DNA of 64,000 bases, from the NCBI RefSeq assembly GCF_008281175.1, contig NZ_CP036524.1:3100001-3164000 (forward strand), given 5' to 3'. The DNA is from [Clostridium] hylemonae DSM 15053 (lineage in GTDB: Bacteria > Bacillota > Clostridia > Lachnospirales > Lachnospiraceae). Under the pieces are notes generated by a model that saw nothing but the letters and a program-made list of their open reading frames with translations, searched no databases and was not told where the DNA came from. Shown here in pieces: positions 41,790 to 52,068 of this stretch (position 1 is its first letter; each line of letters begins with the position of its first letter). The translations under genes and the position numbers were made by a program.

Positions 41790-42562
41790 ATGTTACGTGA
41801 ATCCAGACAAAAGAAATTTTGAATTTATTAAATACTAATGGTTATGTAGAGATCAGCGCATTGTGCCGTATGTTTAATGTAACTGAAATGACCATTCGCC
41901 GGGATCTCGACCAGCTTGCTCAGTATAATGATATTGAACGTACCAGGGCGGAGCAGTCAGATCGGAAACCACCCTTTATGAAGAAACAAGATTTGAACAC
42001 CGGATCAACCTTCATTCAGAAGAAAAGCTTCAAATCGCATCCGAAGCTTTAAAATACATTTCCTACGGAAATACGGTATACTTTGATTCTGGAAGCACTT
42101 CTTTCTGCCTGGCCCAGTCACTTCCGAGTGATATTCATATATTAGCTGTCACCAATGCGCTGAATATCTGTTCCGAGCTTACGTACCGCTCAAATATATC
42201 TACCATCATGATAGGAGGCGAGATCTCCCGCAATACGCTGTCCAGCCGCGGGACGTTGTCTGAAGAGATGTTAAAATTGTTCCGCCTGGATGTTGCTTTT
42301 CTTGGGGCAAATTCTATCGAGCTCGACGGTAAGATCTATACTGCCAACGTAAATGAGACCGGATTGAAAAGACTGCTATGAGATCTGCAAAAAGACTTAT
42401 GTATTGGCTGATTCATCTAAGATCAACTCTTCCAAGATCATAACCTATGCATCTTTAAATGAAATGGATGGTCTTATAACGGACAGCGGCATATCCGAAT
42501 CAGACAGGAAGCAGCTTATGGAACATGGGGCAAACGTTATCATAGCTGATATGCAGTTATAA
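41790..42562 (+). CDS. DeoR-family transcriptional regulator
   Basis: About 257 residues. N-terminal winged helix (LNTNGYVEISALCRMFNVTE, MTIRRDLDQLA) and a C-terminal sugar-phosphate-sensing DeoRC domain: YFDSGSTSFCLAQSLPSDIH, IMIGGEISRNTLSSRGT, DVAFLGANSIELDGKIYTAN and KKTYVLADSSKINSSKII. It is divergent from the transporter operon and probably represses it until a phosphorylated intermediate binds. ATG at 41790 after GGAGG. Three frameshifts. Confidence 0.9.
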
Positions 42563-42628
42563 CTCACATGATCCGCTCTGAAATCCTGGCCGCACTATCC
42601 GTTCGATCCGGCCTGGCCGCCGGTAAGA

Positions 42629-42669
42629 AAAGACCGTGACTCCTTACATATTAAGGAATCACGGTCTTT
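42629..42669 (+). terminator. Terminator after the DeoR gene
   Basis: AAAGACCGTGA (from 42628) and TCACGGTCTTT (ending 42669) pair, with inner TCCTT/AAGGA, followed by TGTGTT. Confidence 0.8.
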
Positions 42670-42764
42670 GTGTTCAGTTACAAAATAGATGCCCCGCAAA
42701 AATATAGAAAATGAGAATCCCAGGTTCTAAATATCAAGTTCATTTTCTTTACGTCACACATTAA

Positions 42765-42793
42765 AGGCAGAAGCATCAAACCAGCTTCTGCCT
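42765..42793 (-). terminator. Terminator after the surface-protein gene
   Basis: AGGCAGAAGC (42765-42774) and GCTTCTGCCT (42784-42793) form a perfect ten-pair stem; on the minus strand it is followed by a short T-run and lies just beyond the stop at 42811. Confidence 0.8.
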
Positions 42794-42810
42794 AATGAAC
42801 TTTTCTTGTT

Positions 42811-45800
42811 TTAAGGCTTATCTTTTCCCCTTTTTCTTAATATGCCAAAATCCCCGCCTATTACAGCAATTGCCGCCGCAAGAGTGCCAATGTACAGACC
42901 AGCAGGAGCCGTGTCACCAGACTTCACATTTCCACCTGTAGGATTTCCCGCAGAACCCAGACCGGACTGTTTATCGGTCTGATGATCCACATTGGTGTCA
43001 GGCTGACCGTCTGTTCCTCCCGACGGATCGGTTGTTCCTGGCTTTTTGTCCTGCTTTGTGAGGGTAACCGGTATCTTATATAAATTTAGATCTCCAATAG
43101 AAACCGCCATTTCTGCCTTGTATGTTCCGGCTTTCATCCCTTCCTTTAAACCAACCACCGTATTCTTCTGGTCTCCGGCCGCAATGTTCATCATCTTTGA
43201 ACGTTTGGCCTTTTCCAGTATCTGCATCTTGTCCGCATCCTGTCCGGACAGCTGGCAGTTGACATAGGACAGGTCTACGGTTCCCTTATTCTGTAATCCC
43301 AGCTCCGCCTGCGGCATGGTCCCCTGGGAAGACAATTCATTTTTATCCAAATGAAGAATCACTTCACCAGTAAATGCTTTACCGTCGATATCATACTGAT
43401 AGATTCTGTCCGCAATCTTCACAAGAACATCAAAGACGTCATCCTGCACGTAGAGTACAGGGGTATCAGTCATGAAAAGATTATTAAAAATATCATAGCT
43501 GACATTTTTTTCACTGAGATCTGCCGTATGCCAGTTCTCTCCCTGATCTGCAGAGAAAATCACCTCTTTAAAGCCGGGAATGGATAATCCCCATGTGACA
43601 TCAGCAGCGGGAGACTGATATCCGTCTTCTTCAACGTCTGATTGTCCGAATCTTTTAAAACTCCGGTAAATCCTTTAGCAACACCAAAATGGAATGATTT
43701 AAAGTCGGCAGCACGGACCCGCTGATATCCTGAAAGTACACAAAGCTTTCATTAAAACAGCGAAATCTCCTGCTTTTAAACTATCCGCATAGACGACTGC
43801 CTGATCTGTGATCATCTTCCTGGCAGTCAATGTATTCCTGACGATCAAAATCCCTGATGTTTCTACATTTACCTGATCAGCTGTGACGTCTCCTCTACAG
43901 TTACCACGCCCGCCTTTAATATACTGTTGTCTCCCAAATGAATATCTCCAGTTATCGTTGAGGTAGCTGCTGTGTCCAGTTTCAGCACAACATTATCCTG
44001 GCCCTCAATGGCATTTGCAGTATATCCCGGCAGCCTCTGCAAAACATCACCGTCCAGGACAATCTCAACCTCTGCCCCTCCTCAATCTCAACCAGCGGCT
44101 GTGTTTTATAGTCCTCATCTCCATATAAAATCTTCCATGAATCCAGTGTTGTCCCTTCTGAAATTGCCAATTTCTTTTGTAAAAGTGACAGTTCCCCGGC
44201 CCGGCTGTTCAACCTGGATTGTACCGTCCGCATTCTTAGAAATCTTTAACGCTCCATTTTTAATGAAAATGCAGGAGTCTCCAGATCCGGCTTCACGGAT
44301 ACAGGCGTCATACAATTGTCCTGGTCCGCACTGCCTGAATCTATAAACGCATTTGCACGAAAATCATAGTTATAACCGTCTCTGTCCTCTGACAGTGCAA
44401 AGATACTAACCCGGTATGTCTGTGTCTGGTCCGTTCGATTCATCAGAGCCTTTAAGCTTGCTCTCCACTGATTATCATTCACACGTTTAAATATTGCCTG
44501 TGACATCACATTACTCTGAGGGTCTGCCATAACAGCGATCAAAGTCCTTTCTGGAAAACCTCCATCTGCGTTCCGGTTAGTGTGATCGTAAATACTTCTT
44601 CCGACTCCACCTCTCCTTTTATGTCTACAGTCATACTCTCCACCTGAGGAGCTGCCTTCTTTACGACAGCTATCGAATGATTCAGCTTAAACTCCCTGCC
44701 ATTTACATTGGCAGACACTGCTATTTGTGCAGTTTTGTTCATAGATGCTTCCGGAATCTCATAATAATAGAGTCCCCGTCACCTACCCGGGTAATCGTCA
44801 TATCTGGACTTGTTATTTCTACTTCGCCCTCCACATGTAAATAATCCTCTAAAGCACAGCCGGCGTCTATGTTAAATTGAATGGGCTTGTCATATGTGTT
44901 AAATACATAGCTCCCGTTATGTGTAAACGGGACATTTATCTGATCCTCCATAGAAAGCTTGAGCAGCTGCGGACATGTACATGGATGAAATGCAATCACT
45001 GCATCACCCTGACCAAACACAGCGCGGTAGACCGTTCCGCTGTCCGTCACTGCTTCTATATAATTGGAGCCGTTAAATACTGTAATATCCTGTAATTTAC
45101 TGTCGCCCCCCACCGTTCCTTCCCCGGTGACTGTATTGTAAAGAGTTTTGATATTGCTATCTTCATACCTTTGTGAGACTTTATAAGTAATATGAGTATC
45201 CCTAAGAAACGCCCCTGGTCTCCAATAAATTGAAGAGTCTTTTCACCGGACTTACCTTTGTACTACTATATGTTCCTGATGTGATGGTCCCGCCCTGATA
45301 ATTTATTTGGGCCACAATAGACTCTGTGGCAAAACATGTGGCATTGCCGTTTGTACCTGTTCCGTTCAATGTTAATTTGGCTTCATCCTGTATGGTGAGT
45401 TCACCCACACCATTCTTGTAATACTGATAAATATCTGTAGAATTCTGATATCCGGAGCCTATGGCAGCAGAATACCCCGGTTCCACAGTTGTAACCTCCG
45501 CCTGGTCCTTTAAGGTGATGGATTCAAATCCTAAAGAAGCGCTTTCCACCTGTCCGCTGCCCACGTAATTGGCTGCACCGATCGCTGCACTTCCCCATCC
45601 ACATGTTGCAGTGAGCTTCACGGAACCCCGATCACAATCCTGCCTGCCGGCTCCCCATAGTTTCCTCCATTTTCTGAATTATAGACAGAACCGCCGCCAA
45701 TTCCGGCAGCTGAGGAGCCCTGGATTCCGGCCGTACTTACATTTAAGGAACCGGAACCTGCAATCGTCACAGACGCCCCTCTTCCACCTGAATACCTGCG

Positions 45801-46178
45801 CGGTAAGCTCCGCCTGCCAATTCATTTATGCCGCTTACCTCTATGGTAACCTGTGCACCGTCTTTGATATGAACAGCCGGCTTACTTGTCTCAGAATTGT
45901 TCGCCCCAGGCGTGGCATCCTTGTTGGGCGCGTATGATTACATTGTTTAACTGGAGCGTTGGCTGCCCTCCTGATATGACAATTGTATTCTGTTCTATGC
46001 TTGTTCCGGTAATACTGACCGTCTCATTCGTGTTTGTCAAATTTACCGCATCGGCGGAAATATCATAACTGACTGACGCTGCCTGCGGCCAGCACCTGGT
46101 ATGGCCCTGTCTGGACGCAGCTCCAAACCAGACATATACATAATAACAGGATCTTCTTTACCCTTCTCTTTTTATCAT
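42811..46178 (-). CDS. Large wall-anchored surface protein, beta-helix-like
   Basis: About 1,120 residues. A signal peptide follows the start (ILLLCICLVWSCVQTGPYQV). The long middle is rich in Thr, Gly, Asn and short beta repeats (SADAVNLTNTNETVSITGTS, AAIGAANYVGSGQVESASLG), suggesting a right-handed beta-helix or Ig-like array. The C-terminus has a Thr/Pro/Asp/Gly-rich wall-spanning stretch, then KSGDTAPAGLY, a hydrophobic helix and the basic tail LRKRGKDKP: a sortase-type anchor of the (K/P)xGD class. No enzymatic domain recognised. The ATG at 46178 overlaps the stop of the ABC ATPase gene (ATGA). At least ten frameshifts. Confidence 0.78.
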
Positions 46179-46801
46179 CTCTGGCCCTGTCTCCTTTTGA
46201 GAAACCCTTTCGCTTTGTGACATGATGCATATCCATTATGAAAAACGCAGTATCGTATCCGCCCCAGCAGCTCTATATCCTCGGACTCATGGGTAATTGT
46301 GATCAATGTTCTCCCTTTTATCATTTTCCGGATGTATGCGGCAGTCCTATGCCTGTTATCCCTGTCAAGCCCTTAAACGGCTCGTCCATCATCACACAGA
46401 GACTTGGAGACAGCAGCCCTAAGTACCGCTGCTCTTCTGCACATGCCTCCGCTCAGCTCCCGCACCGGTTTCCCATAGCAGCTGAAAGGCCCAGCTCCGC
46501 CAGTGCTTCTTTCAGTTCTTCTTCCGGCCGCCGGCTGCAGACCATTTTCAGGTTGGCCATGACACTTAAGTTTTCACAGAGCCTGTCCTCTTGGAATACA
46601 GCTCAACCGGCCGCTGGGGACCCGGTAACCTCACCGGAGTCTGGCTCCTCGATTCCCATCAGTATATGCAGCAGCGTAGTCTTTCCGCAGCCGGACGGAC
46701 CCATGATACAGGAGCTTTTCCCTTCCGGGAAGGAAAAGACAGACCTTCCAGTACCGGCTGTCCAGAAAATGACTTATTCAGATTATTGATTTTATATCCA
46801 T
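46175..46801 (-). CDS. ABC transporter ATPase (nitrate/sulfonate/taurine type)
   Basis: About 208 residues. [20 protein letters not shown], Walker [21 protein letters not shown], signature [16 protein letters not shown], Walker [12 protein letters not shown], and H-loop [11 protein letters not shown]. It energises the permease and binding protein encoded upstream. The gene overlaps the end of the permease gene, and its own stop overlaps the surface-protein start. Somewhat shorter than TauB/SsuB. Five or more frameshifts. Confidence 0.87.
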
Positions 46802-47585
46802 ACGCTACATCCTCTCGACTTTTGCACCAGCCATCTGATGCCCCTAAAAACACTTTTCAAATACAAAGCTGATCATGACGATTACAACCGTCCACGCAAA
46901 CAGCTCCGGCGTATTCAGATAAATTTTAGCATGGTACAGCTTTTCGCCTATAGACCCGTCAGGCACACCGATCACCTCTGCGGCCACACCTGCTTTCCAG
47001 CATAATCCAAGGGCAAGCGTACATGCTGTCAAAAGGTAGGGAAGCAGCTGGGAGAGATAGATATAGAGAATCCTCCGGCCCCATCCAATAGAAAATACAT
47101 CTGCCATCTCAAGAAGTTTCTCATCTGTCTGCCGGATTCCTTCCAATAGATTCGTATATATGACGGGAAGTACGATCAAAAACGAGATAAACACAGATAA
47201 ATTTCTGGACGGGAGCCATATCAGACACAAAATGATAAAGGATGCCACTGGTATGGATTTGACAGTAACTATCAATGGGGTCAGAAGAATCTCAATAACA
47301 GAAAATCTGCATGCCAGCACTGCCAGTATCATCCCGAGCACAAGCGCCAGAAAAAGCCGGATATGATCCTGACGAAGCTGTATCCTACCGCCTGCCAGAA
47401 TCCTAAGGTGACAGAAAGCCCGGCCAGTTTTGAAGCACGGAAGCAGGAGACGCCAGAAGTATCTCCTGTCCCAGCTTCATACTGGCTGTCTGCCAGACTC
47501 CGAGCCAGAAACAGACTGCCAGAACACGCGCTGCATATCTGCTTATCCTGCTGCCCTGCTTATTTCTCGTAGTAGAAATCATCAT
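46792..47585 (-). CDS. ABC transporter permease (SsuC/TauC type)
   Basis: About 264 residues. An N-terminal helix (VLAVCFWLGVWQTASMKLG), then the BPD_transp_1 domain: LLTPLIVTVKSIPVASFIIL, DVFSIGWGRRILYIYLSQLL, and GLCWKAGVAAEVIGVPDGSI, the EAA-loop-like region, followed by a last helix. ATG at 47585 overlaps the binding-protein gene by 26 bases. Frameshift near 47390, and near the C-terminus. Confidence 0.87.
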
Positions 47586-48552
47586 CTGGCACCGCTCCTC
47601 CGATCGTCTCCGGATTCTGCCTGTTTAAAGTTTCAAGATAACCGGAAAGCATTGTCTTCATCTCTTCCCTTTACAAACACAATGCTGCAGTCCGGTATCG
47701 CCCTGACCGCCACTTCTTTTGCCACAATGTCATGTGACCCTATTATTTCCGCCGCCTCATCCGGGCGTCATTTACAAAATCCACAGACTTTTCATACTGC
47801 TCCATAAACTTGTCCACGGCATCCTTGTGCTCATTCAGAAATTCATTTCTTACAATGACCACACCGGTGACCAACCTGCTTCCGTCAGACATTTTGTCCT
47901 CCCACATCTGGTTCAGATCCAGAGCTATCTTAAGATTCTCATTTTCATCAGCCGTTGTAACAAACGGCTGAGGGAGAAGTCCTGCTGCGGTCTCGTCTGC
48001 TGCAAGAGCGGCTGCTACTTCTGCATGTTCAGATTTATACTCTATCGTTACATCAATAGAAGGATCAAGACCATTTGCCTCCAGCACAGAATTCAAGGCA
48101 TACTCCGGCGTTGCCCCTTCCCGCTTGCATAGATTGTCTTTCCTCTTAGATCTTCAGCAGACTGGATCGTATTTCCATTTTCCACAAGATAAAGAACACC
48201 CAGAGTATTCACTGCCAGAACACTTACCGCCTTATCTGTCTTCTGATATAATACGGAGGACAGATTAGCCGGGACAGCCGCGATATCTACTTTCCCTGAA
48301 CGACCATTGGAACAATCTCATCCGGGAAGCCGAAATCGTAAACGTATAATTTTCATCGTCCAGCATCTGAGCCATGCCCATAGCCGTAGGTCCTTTCAAA
48401 GCCCACATTCATCTTGACGTTCTCTTCTGTCTTCTTCGTTTCTTCTTTTGTGTCTTTCTTTTCCGTCTCCGCCCTATTTGAAGCACATCCAATTAGCACT
48501 GCCCCGCACATACACACAACGAGCAGCCATGCCGCCGCCTTTTTAATTTCAT
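47560..48552 (-). CDS. ABC transporter substrate-binding lipoprotein (NMT1/SsuA type)
   Basis: About 330 residues. Lipobox in VLIGCASN, charged Glu/Lys-Thr linker, then MNVGF.GPTAMGMAQML, PDEIVPMVVQGKVDIAAVPA, LGVLYLVENGNTIQSAEDLR, GKTIYASGKG.TPEYALNSV and AAGLLPQPFVTTA: the NMT1/SsuA/ThiY-like fold. The ligand is unknown. It is first in an operon with permease, ATPase and the surface protein. ATG at 48552; promoter with an extended -10 at 48584-48589. Five or so frameshifts. Confidence 0.87.
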
Positions 48553-48583
48553 TTCCACACCTGCCTGTCTATTTTTCCTGGTC

Positions 48584-48589
48584 ATTATA
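48584..48589 (-). promoter_or_regulatory. Extended -10 promoter of the SsuA-type operon
   Basis: TATAAT on the minus strand preceded by TGT (a TGn extended -10) lies 32 bases before the start codon. No clear -35 is visible. Confidence 0.5.
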
Positions 48590-48757
48590 ACACTTTCACC
48601 TGCATATATCAGATAATTCCAGCTTTAGAGATTATTGTAACATGTATCGTATGAAAAAGCAGTGGTTATTTCCGAAAACAGATAAAATCAACAGGGATGA
48701 AACCACCAAAAAAAGCTGCAGCCCCTGATCAACAAGAGATTACAGCCTTTCACAAAA

Positions 48758-48837
48758 TGCGGATGACAGGAATCGAACCTGCACGGTCTCCCACTAGATC
48801 CTAAGTCTAGCGCGTCTGCCAGTTCCGCCACATCCGC
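48758..48837 (-). tRNA. tRNA-Leu (TAG anticodon)
   Basis: Acceptor GCGGATG pairs with CATCCGC, discriminator A; anticodon stem CTAGA with loop CTTAGGA; long variable arm. Last gene of a seven-tRNA cluster read leftwards. Confidence 0.95.
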
Positions 48838-48907
48838 ATATAAGTTTGAAAACAGAAAACGGACCGTATTTTCTGAACATCATTCAGAAAATGGGACCGT
48901 TTTCCAG

Positions 48908-48980
48908 TGAGCGTGCGGGGATTCGAACCCCGGACAACTTGATTAAAAGTCAAGTGCTCTACCACCTGAGCTACACGCCC
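48908..48980 (-). tRNA. tRNA-Lys (TTT anticodon)
   Basis: Acceptor GGGCGTG pairs with CACGCTC (one G-T pair). Anticodon stem CTTGA/TCAAG with anticodon TTT; T-arm GGGGTTCGAATCCCC. Confidence 0.95.
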
Positions 48981-48989
48981 ATACGTAAC

Positions 48990-49061
48990 CTGGGCTAGCT
49001 GGATTCGAACCAGCGAATGCAGGAGTCAAAGTCCTGTGCCTTACCGCTTGGCGATAGCCCA
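48990..49061 (-). tRNA. tRNA-Gln (TTG anticodon)
   Basis: Acceptor TGGGCTA pairs with TAGCCCA, discriminator G. Anticodon stem CAGGA/TCCTG with loop CTTTGAC. Confidence 0.95.
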
Positions 49062-49070
49062 ATAAAAAAA

Positions 49071-49145
49071 GGTGGGTAATGGGACTCGAACCCATGATAT
49101 CCAGAACCACAATCTGGCGCGCTAACCAACTGCACCATACCCACC
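49071..49145 (-). tRNA. tRNA-His (GTG anticodon)
   Basis: Acceptor GTGGGTA pairs with TACCCAC; the extra 5' G (-1) typical of tRNA-His is encoded and faces discriminator C. Anticodon loop TTGTGGT. Confidence 0.95.
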
Positions 49146-49211
49146 ACATATATTACCTATTGAACTATAGTGTCCAACTAAGTACCACTTTATTCAATTG
49201 TGTGGCTCTAA

Positions 49212-49283
49212 CGAGCCTGGGGATTCGAACCCTCGACCTACGGCTTAGAAGGCCGTTGCTCTATCCAGCTGAGCTACAGACTC
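49212..49283 (-). tRNA. tRNA-Arg (TCT anticodon)
   Basis: Acceptor GAGTCTG pairs with CAGGCTC (one G-T pair). Anticodon stem ACGGC/GCCGT with loop CTTCTAA. The T-stem is short by about two bases on the 3' side (GAGGG against CCCC), consistent with the deletion pattern in this sequence. Confidence 0.92.
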
Positions 49284-49348
49284 ACAAACCAGCTCTTTGG
49301 AACTGTTTTCTCTCAAAGCCTGAACACGCGATATCAAGGCTTTAAGAA

Positions 49349-49419
49349 AGCGGGTGATGGGAATCGAACCCACGTATCTAGCTTGGAAGGCTAGTGTTCT
49401 ACCATTGAACTACACCCGC
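49349..49419 (-). tRNA. tRNA-Gly (TCC anticodon)
   Basis: Acceptor GCGGGTG pairs with CACCCGC, discriminator T. Anticodon stem CTAGC/GCTAG with loop CTTCCAA. Confidence 0.95.
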
Positions 49420-49426
49420 ATAAATA

Positions 49427-49499
<73 letters not shown>

Positions 49500-49621
49500 A
49501 AGGTATTCTTTTTCTGTCACTTTGCGGCTTTTATTCCGCTGTACCGCCGTGACACAAGAGTTATTATATATGATGGTCTCCAGCTTGTCAACATATTTTT
49601 CCATTTTTTATAAACAGCTTA

Positions 49622-50099
49622 TTACACAAATTTTATCTCAAAATCGGCATTTCCTTTGTCATCCATTCTCATGACGATGTAGCTTCCTTTTCTGCCCTCC
49701 TGCCTCGGATATGCAACACTGCCCGGATTGAGCGTCACCAGATCATCCTCGACCGTGAGCGCAGGCCTGTGTGTATGCCCATACATCACAATATCCGCGC
49801 CGCGGCCCCTGGCCTCTGCCTTAAGACGCTCTTCCGACATACCGACATAATAATAATGCCCGTGGGTGATGAACACATGACTGCCGCCGATAAAGAACTC
49901 CTCTTCTCTCGGAAGATCGGAAAAAAATCATTATTTCCGCTTATCACATGAAAAGGGCAGTTAACGAGTGCGTTTATATAATCCTCTTTCCTTCAGCGTC
50001 ACCGAGATGTATCAGCATGTCAATATGGCCTTCACGCTCCAGCACTGTCTCCAGATTTTTATGAGATTTGTGTGTATCGCTTACAATTAATATTTTCAT
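49622..50099 (-). CDS. YfcE/MJ0936-type metallophosphoesterase
   Basis: About 159 residues, the small cytoplasmic phosphodiesterase type. Motifs: MKILIVSDTHKSH (DxH), LIHLGDAEG (GDxE), VISGNND (GNxD), VFITHGHYYYVG (THGH) and VMYGHTHRP (GHTH), then LNPGSVAYPRQ. ATG at 50099, eleven bases after rdgB, with which it is commonly paired in Firmicutes. Two frameshifts in the N-terminal half. Confidence 0.92.
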
Positions 50100-50110
50100 A
50101 CTAATTCCTC

Positions 50111-50728
50111 TTATCCCTGCATCTTACTTTCAATGACCGAACGCATCTTCCGCAGTCCCTCTCCTCTGTGGCTCAGTTCATTCTTTTTTCCGGTGAGAGC
50201 TGCGCGCTCGTCATACCATATTGGGGCAGGAAAAAATAGGGTCATATCCGAAACCGTTCTCACCGATTATCTCATGTCCTATAATGCCTTCCATCGTACC
50301 GCGCACGACCTCCCCGGACCCGTCAGGAAATACTGCGGCGATCGCGCAGACAAATCTTGCAGTGCGCCTGTCGTCCGCCACACCGTCCAGCCGGTTCAGC
50401 AAGGTCTGATTCTTTATGTCATAGGACGTATTTTCCCCATATATCTGGCAGAATATATTCCCGGCTCTTTATTCAGGTAATCTATCTCAAGACCGGAATC
50501 ATCCGCAAGCACTACCGCATCCTTATACTCCTCTATTCCATGGGCGATCTCTGCTATCTTTCCTGCTTTGATCATGGCATTTTCTTCAAATGTACTGCCG
50601 TCCTCCACGATATCCGCAATTATGCCGGCCTCTTTCTGTGACAGGATCTCCATGCCCAGACCTTCCAGTATCATACGGATCTCCACCATTTTATGTTCAT
50701 TTCCAGTAGCAAATATCACTCTCTTCAT
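50111..50728 (-). CDS. rdgB: XTP/dITP pyrophosphatase (RdgB/HAM1)
   Basis: House-cleaning enzyme that removes ITP, dITP and XTP. About 205 residues. MKRVIFATGNEHKMVEIRMI, DGSTFEENAMIKAGKI, AVVLADDSGLEIDYLNKEPG and IYSARYMG carry the family SGLxVDxLxGxPG-type site; the C-terminus NELSHRGEGLRKM holds the SHRxxA-like motif. The ATG overlaps the stop of the upstream methyltransferase (ATGA). Frameshifts near 50420, 50230 and 50170. Confidence 0.93.
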
Positions 50729-51892
50729 CTGTTGGCTTTCCTTTCTTCCTGACTGCCAAAACGCTTTGGAGGCCTCGGCCCGGGAAACTGATAAAATAAG
50801 TCTTGAGCATCCGTTATAAATCTTTCTGTTCTTGTCAGCCTTTCTTCCAAAGTACCGTTCTGCATCTTCATAGGACGTTATCATATATGCGGACCACGAA
50901 TCCAGCGTCCTGAAGCTCTCACCAAAAGTTCTGTAAAGCTGCGGCAGGTTTTCCTTTTCCTCCAGCCGTTCCCCATAAGGCGGATTCGTGATGATAAAGC
51001 CGTATTTCTTCGGATGTCTCAACTCTTTCACGTCCCTTTGCTGGAAGTGGATCAGATGCTCAACTCCCGCCTCAGCCGCATTTTGCCTTGCGATCCTGAC
51101 TACACTGTCGTCCACATCATATCCCTGAATATCAACTTCAATGTCATCACGTATTAAGTCATTCGCTTCATTCACCGCGTCATACCACTTTTCTTCGCAA
51201 TAAGGTTTGTCCAGCTTTCCGCTGTAAAAGAACGGTTCATTCCCGGTGCGATATTGGCCGCCATCATGGCTGCCTCTATCGGAAATGTACCGCTGCCGCA
51301 GAATGGATCCACAAGAATGCGCTCCCTGTTCCAGGGCGTCAGCATGATAAGCGAAGCCGCCAGTGTCTCGGTGATCGGCGCCGTTCCGGAAACCTCACGG
51401 TATCCTCTCTTGTGCAGCGACACACCGGAAGTATCTATTCCTATTGTAACAATATCCTTCATTAAAATACACGGACCGGATAAGACGCGCCATCCTCCTT
51501 GAACCACTCCGTATGGTAATGCTCCTGGAGCCGCTTTACCATAGCCTTCTTCATAATAGACTGAATATCCGAAGGGCTGAACAGCTTACTTTTAACAGAA
51601 GCTGCCTTTGCTACCCAGAACTTTCCATCTTCCGGGATAAACTCCTCCCACGGGAGCTCTTGTCTTCTCAAATAACTCATCAAACGTAACTGCCTTAAAA
51701 GAGCCCGCCTTCCACAATATACGCTCAGCAGTCCTGAGGAATATATTAGCACGGCACACCGCTTCCGCGTCTCCGTAGAACGTCACCCTTCCGTCTTCCA
51801 CACCTGCGATCTCATAGCCCAGATCTTGTATTTCTCTTTTAATACAGCCTCCAGTCCGAAATGACAGGGGCAATCAACTCAACTTTATCCAT
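50725..51892 (-). CDS. THUMP-domain class I RNA methyltransferase
   Basis: About 390 residues of the YpsC/RlmL-N family, which makes m2G in 23S rRNA. N-terminal ferredoxin-like and THUMP parts (LKREIQDLGYEIAGVEDGRV, FLMKDIVTIGIDTSGVSLHK, RGYREVSGTAPITETLAASL), then the Rossmann catalytic part: RILVDPFCGSGTFPIEAAMM, VDIQGYDVDDSVVRIARQNA, FIITNPPYGERLEEKENLPQ. The NPPY motif binds the target base. ATG at 51892 after TTGGAG. The stop overlaps rdgB; a base lost near the end makes the two appear fused. Confidence 0.92.
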
Positions 51893-51954
51893 AAATATCT
51901 CCAATTTTGTTAATCTTATCCTCTTATCTTACTTGTTGTGTATACGTTTTGTCA

Positions 51955-51991
51955 ATTGGGGACGGAGGTTTTAAAAACCTCCGTCCCCAAT
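51955..51991. repeat. Palindromic element (GGGGACGG type), copy 2
   Basis: ATTGGGGACGGAGGTTTT (51955-51972) and AAAACCTCCGTCCCCAAT (51974-51991) form a perfect 18-pair palindrome. It shares the GGGGACGGxGGTTTT-type core with 28321-28349. A further TGTCCCC lies shortly downstream, resembling the outer arm of copy 1. Confidence 0.75.
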
Positions 51992-52023
51992 TTATTTTCC
52001 TGTCCCCTGCGGGTTATCACAGA

Positions 52024-52052
52024 AAAGGACGTACCCTGTGGATACGTCCTTT
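52024..52052 (-). terminator. Terminator after the Asn-rich gene
   Basis: AAAGGACGTA (52024-52033) and TACGTCCTTT (52043-52052) form a perfect ten-pair stem just beyond the stop of the minus-strand gene at 52069. Confidence 0.8.
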
Positions 52053-52068
52053 CTGCTCTTCTTACAGA

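Noticed and set aside
50414-51175. Apparent fusion of an RNA methyltransferase and RdgB
   Set aside because: A base lost near 50810 removes the methyltransferase's own end (GPRPPKRFGS..., then a stop overlapping the rdgB ATG). Restoring it gives two genes with a normal ATGA overlap.
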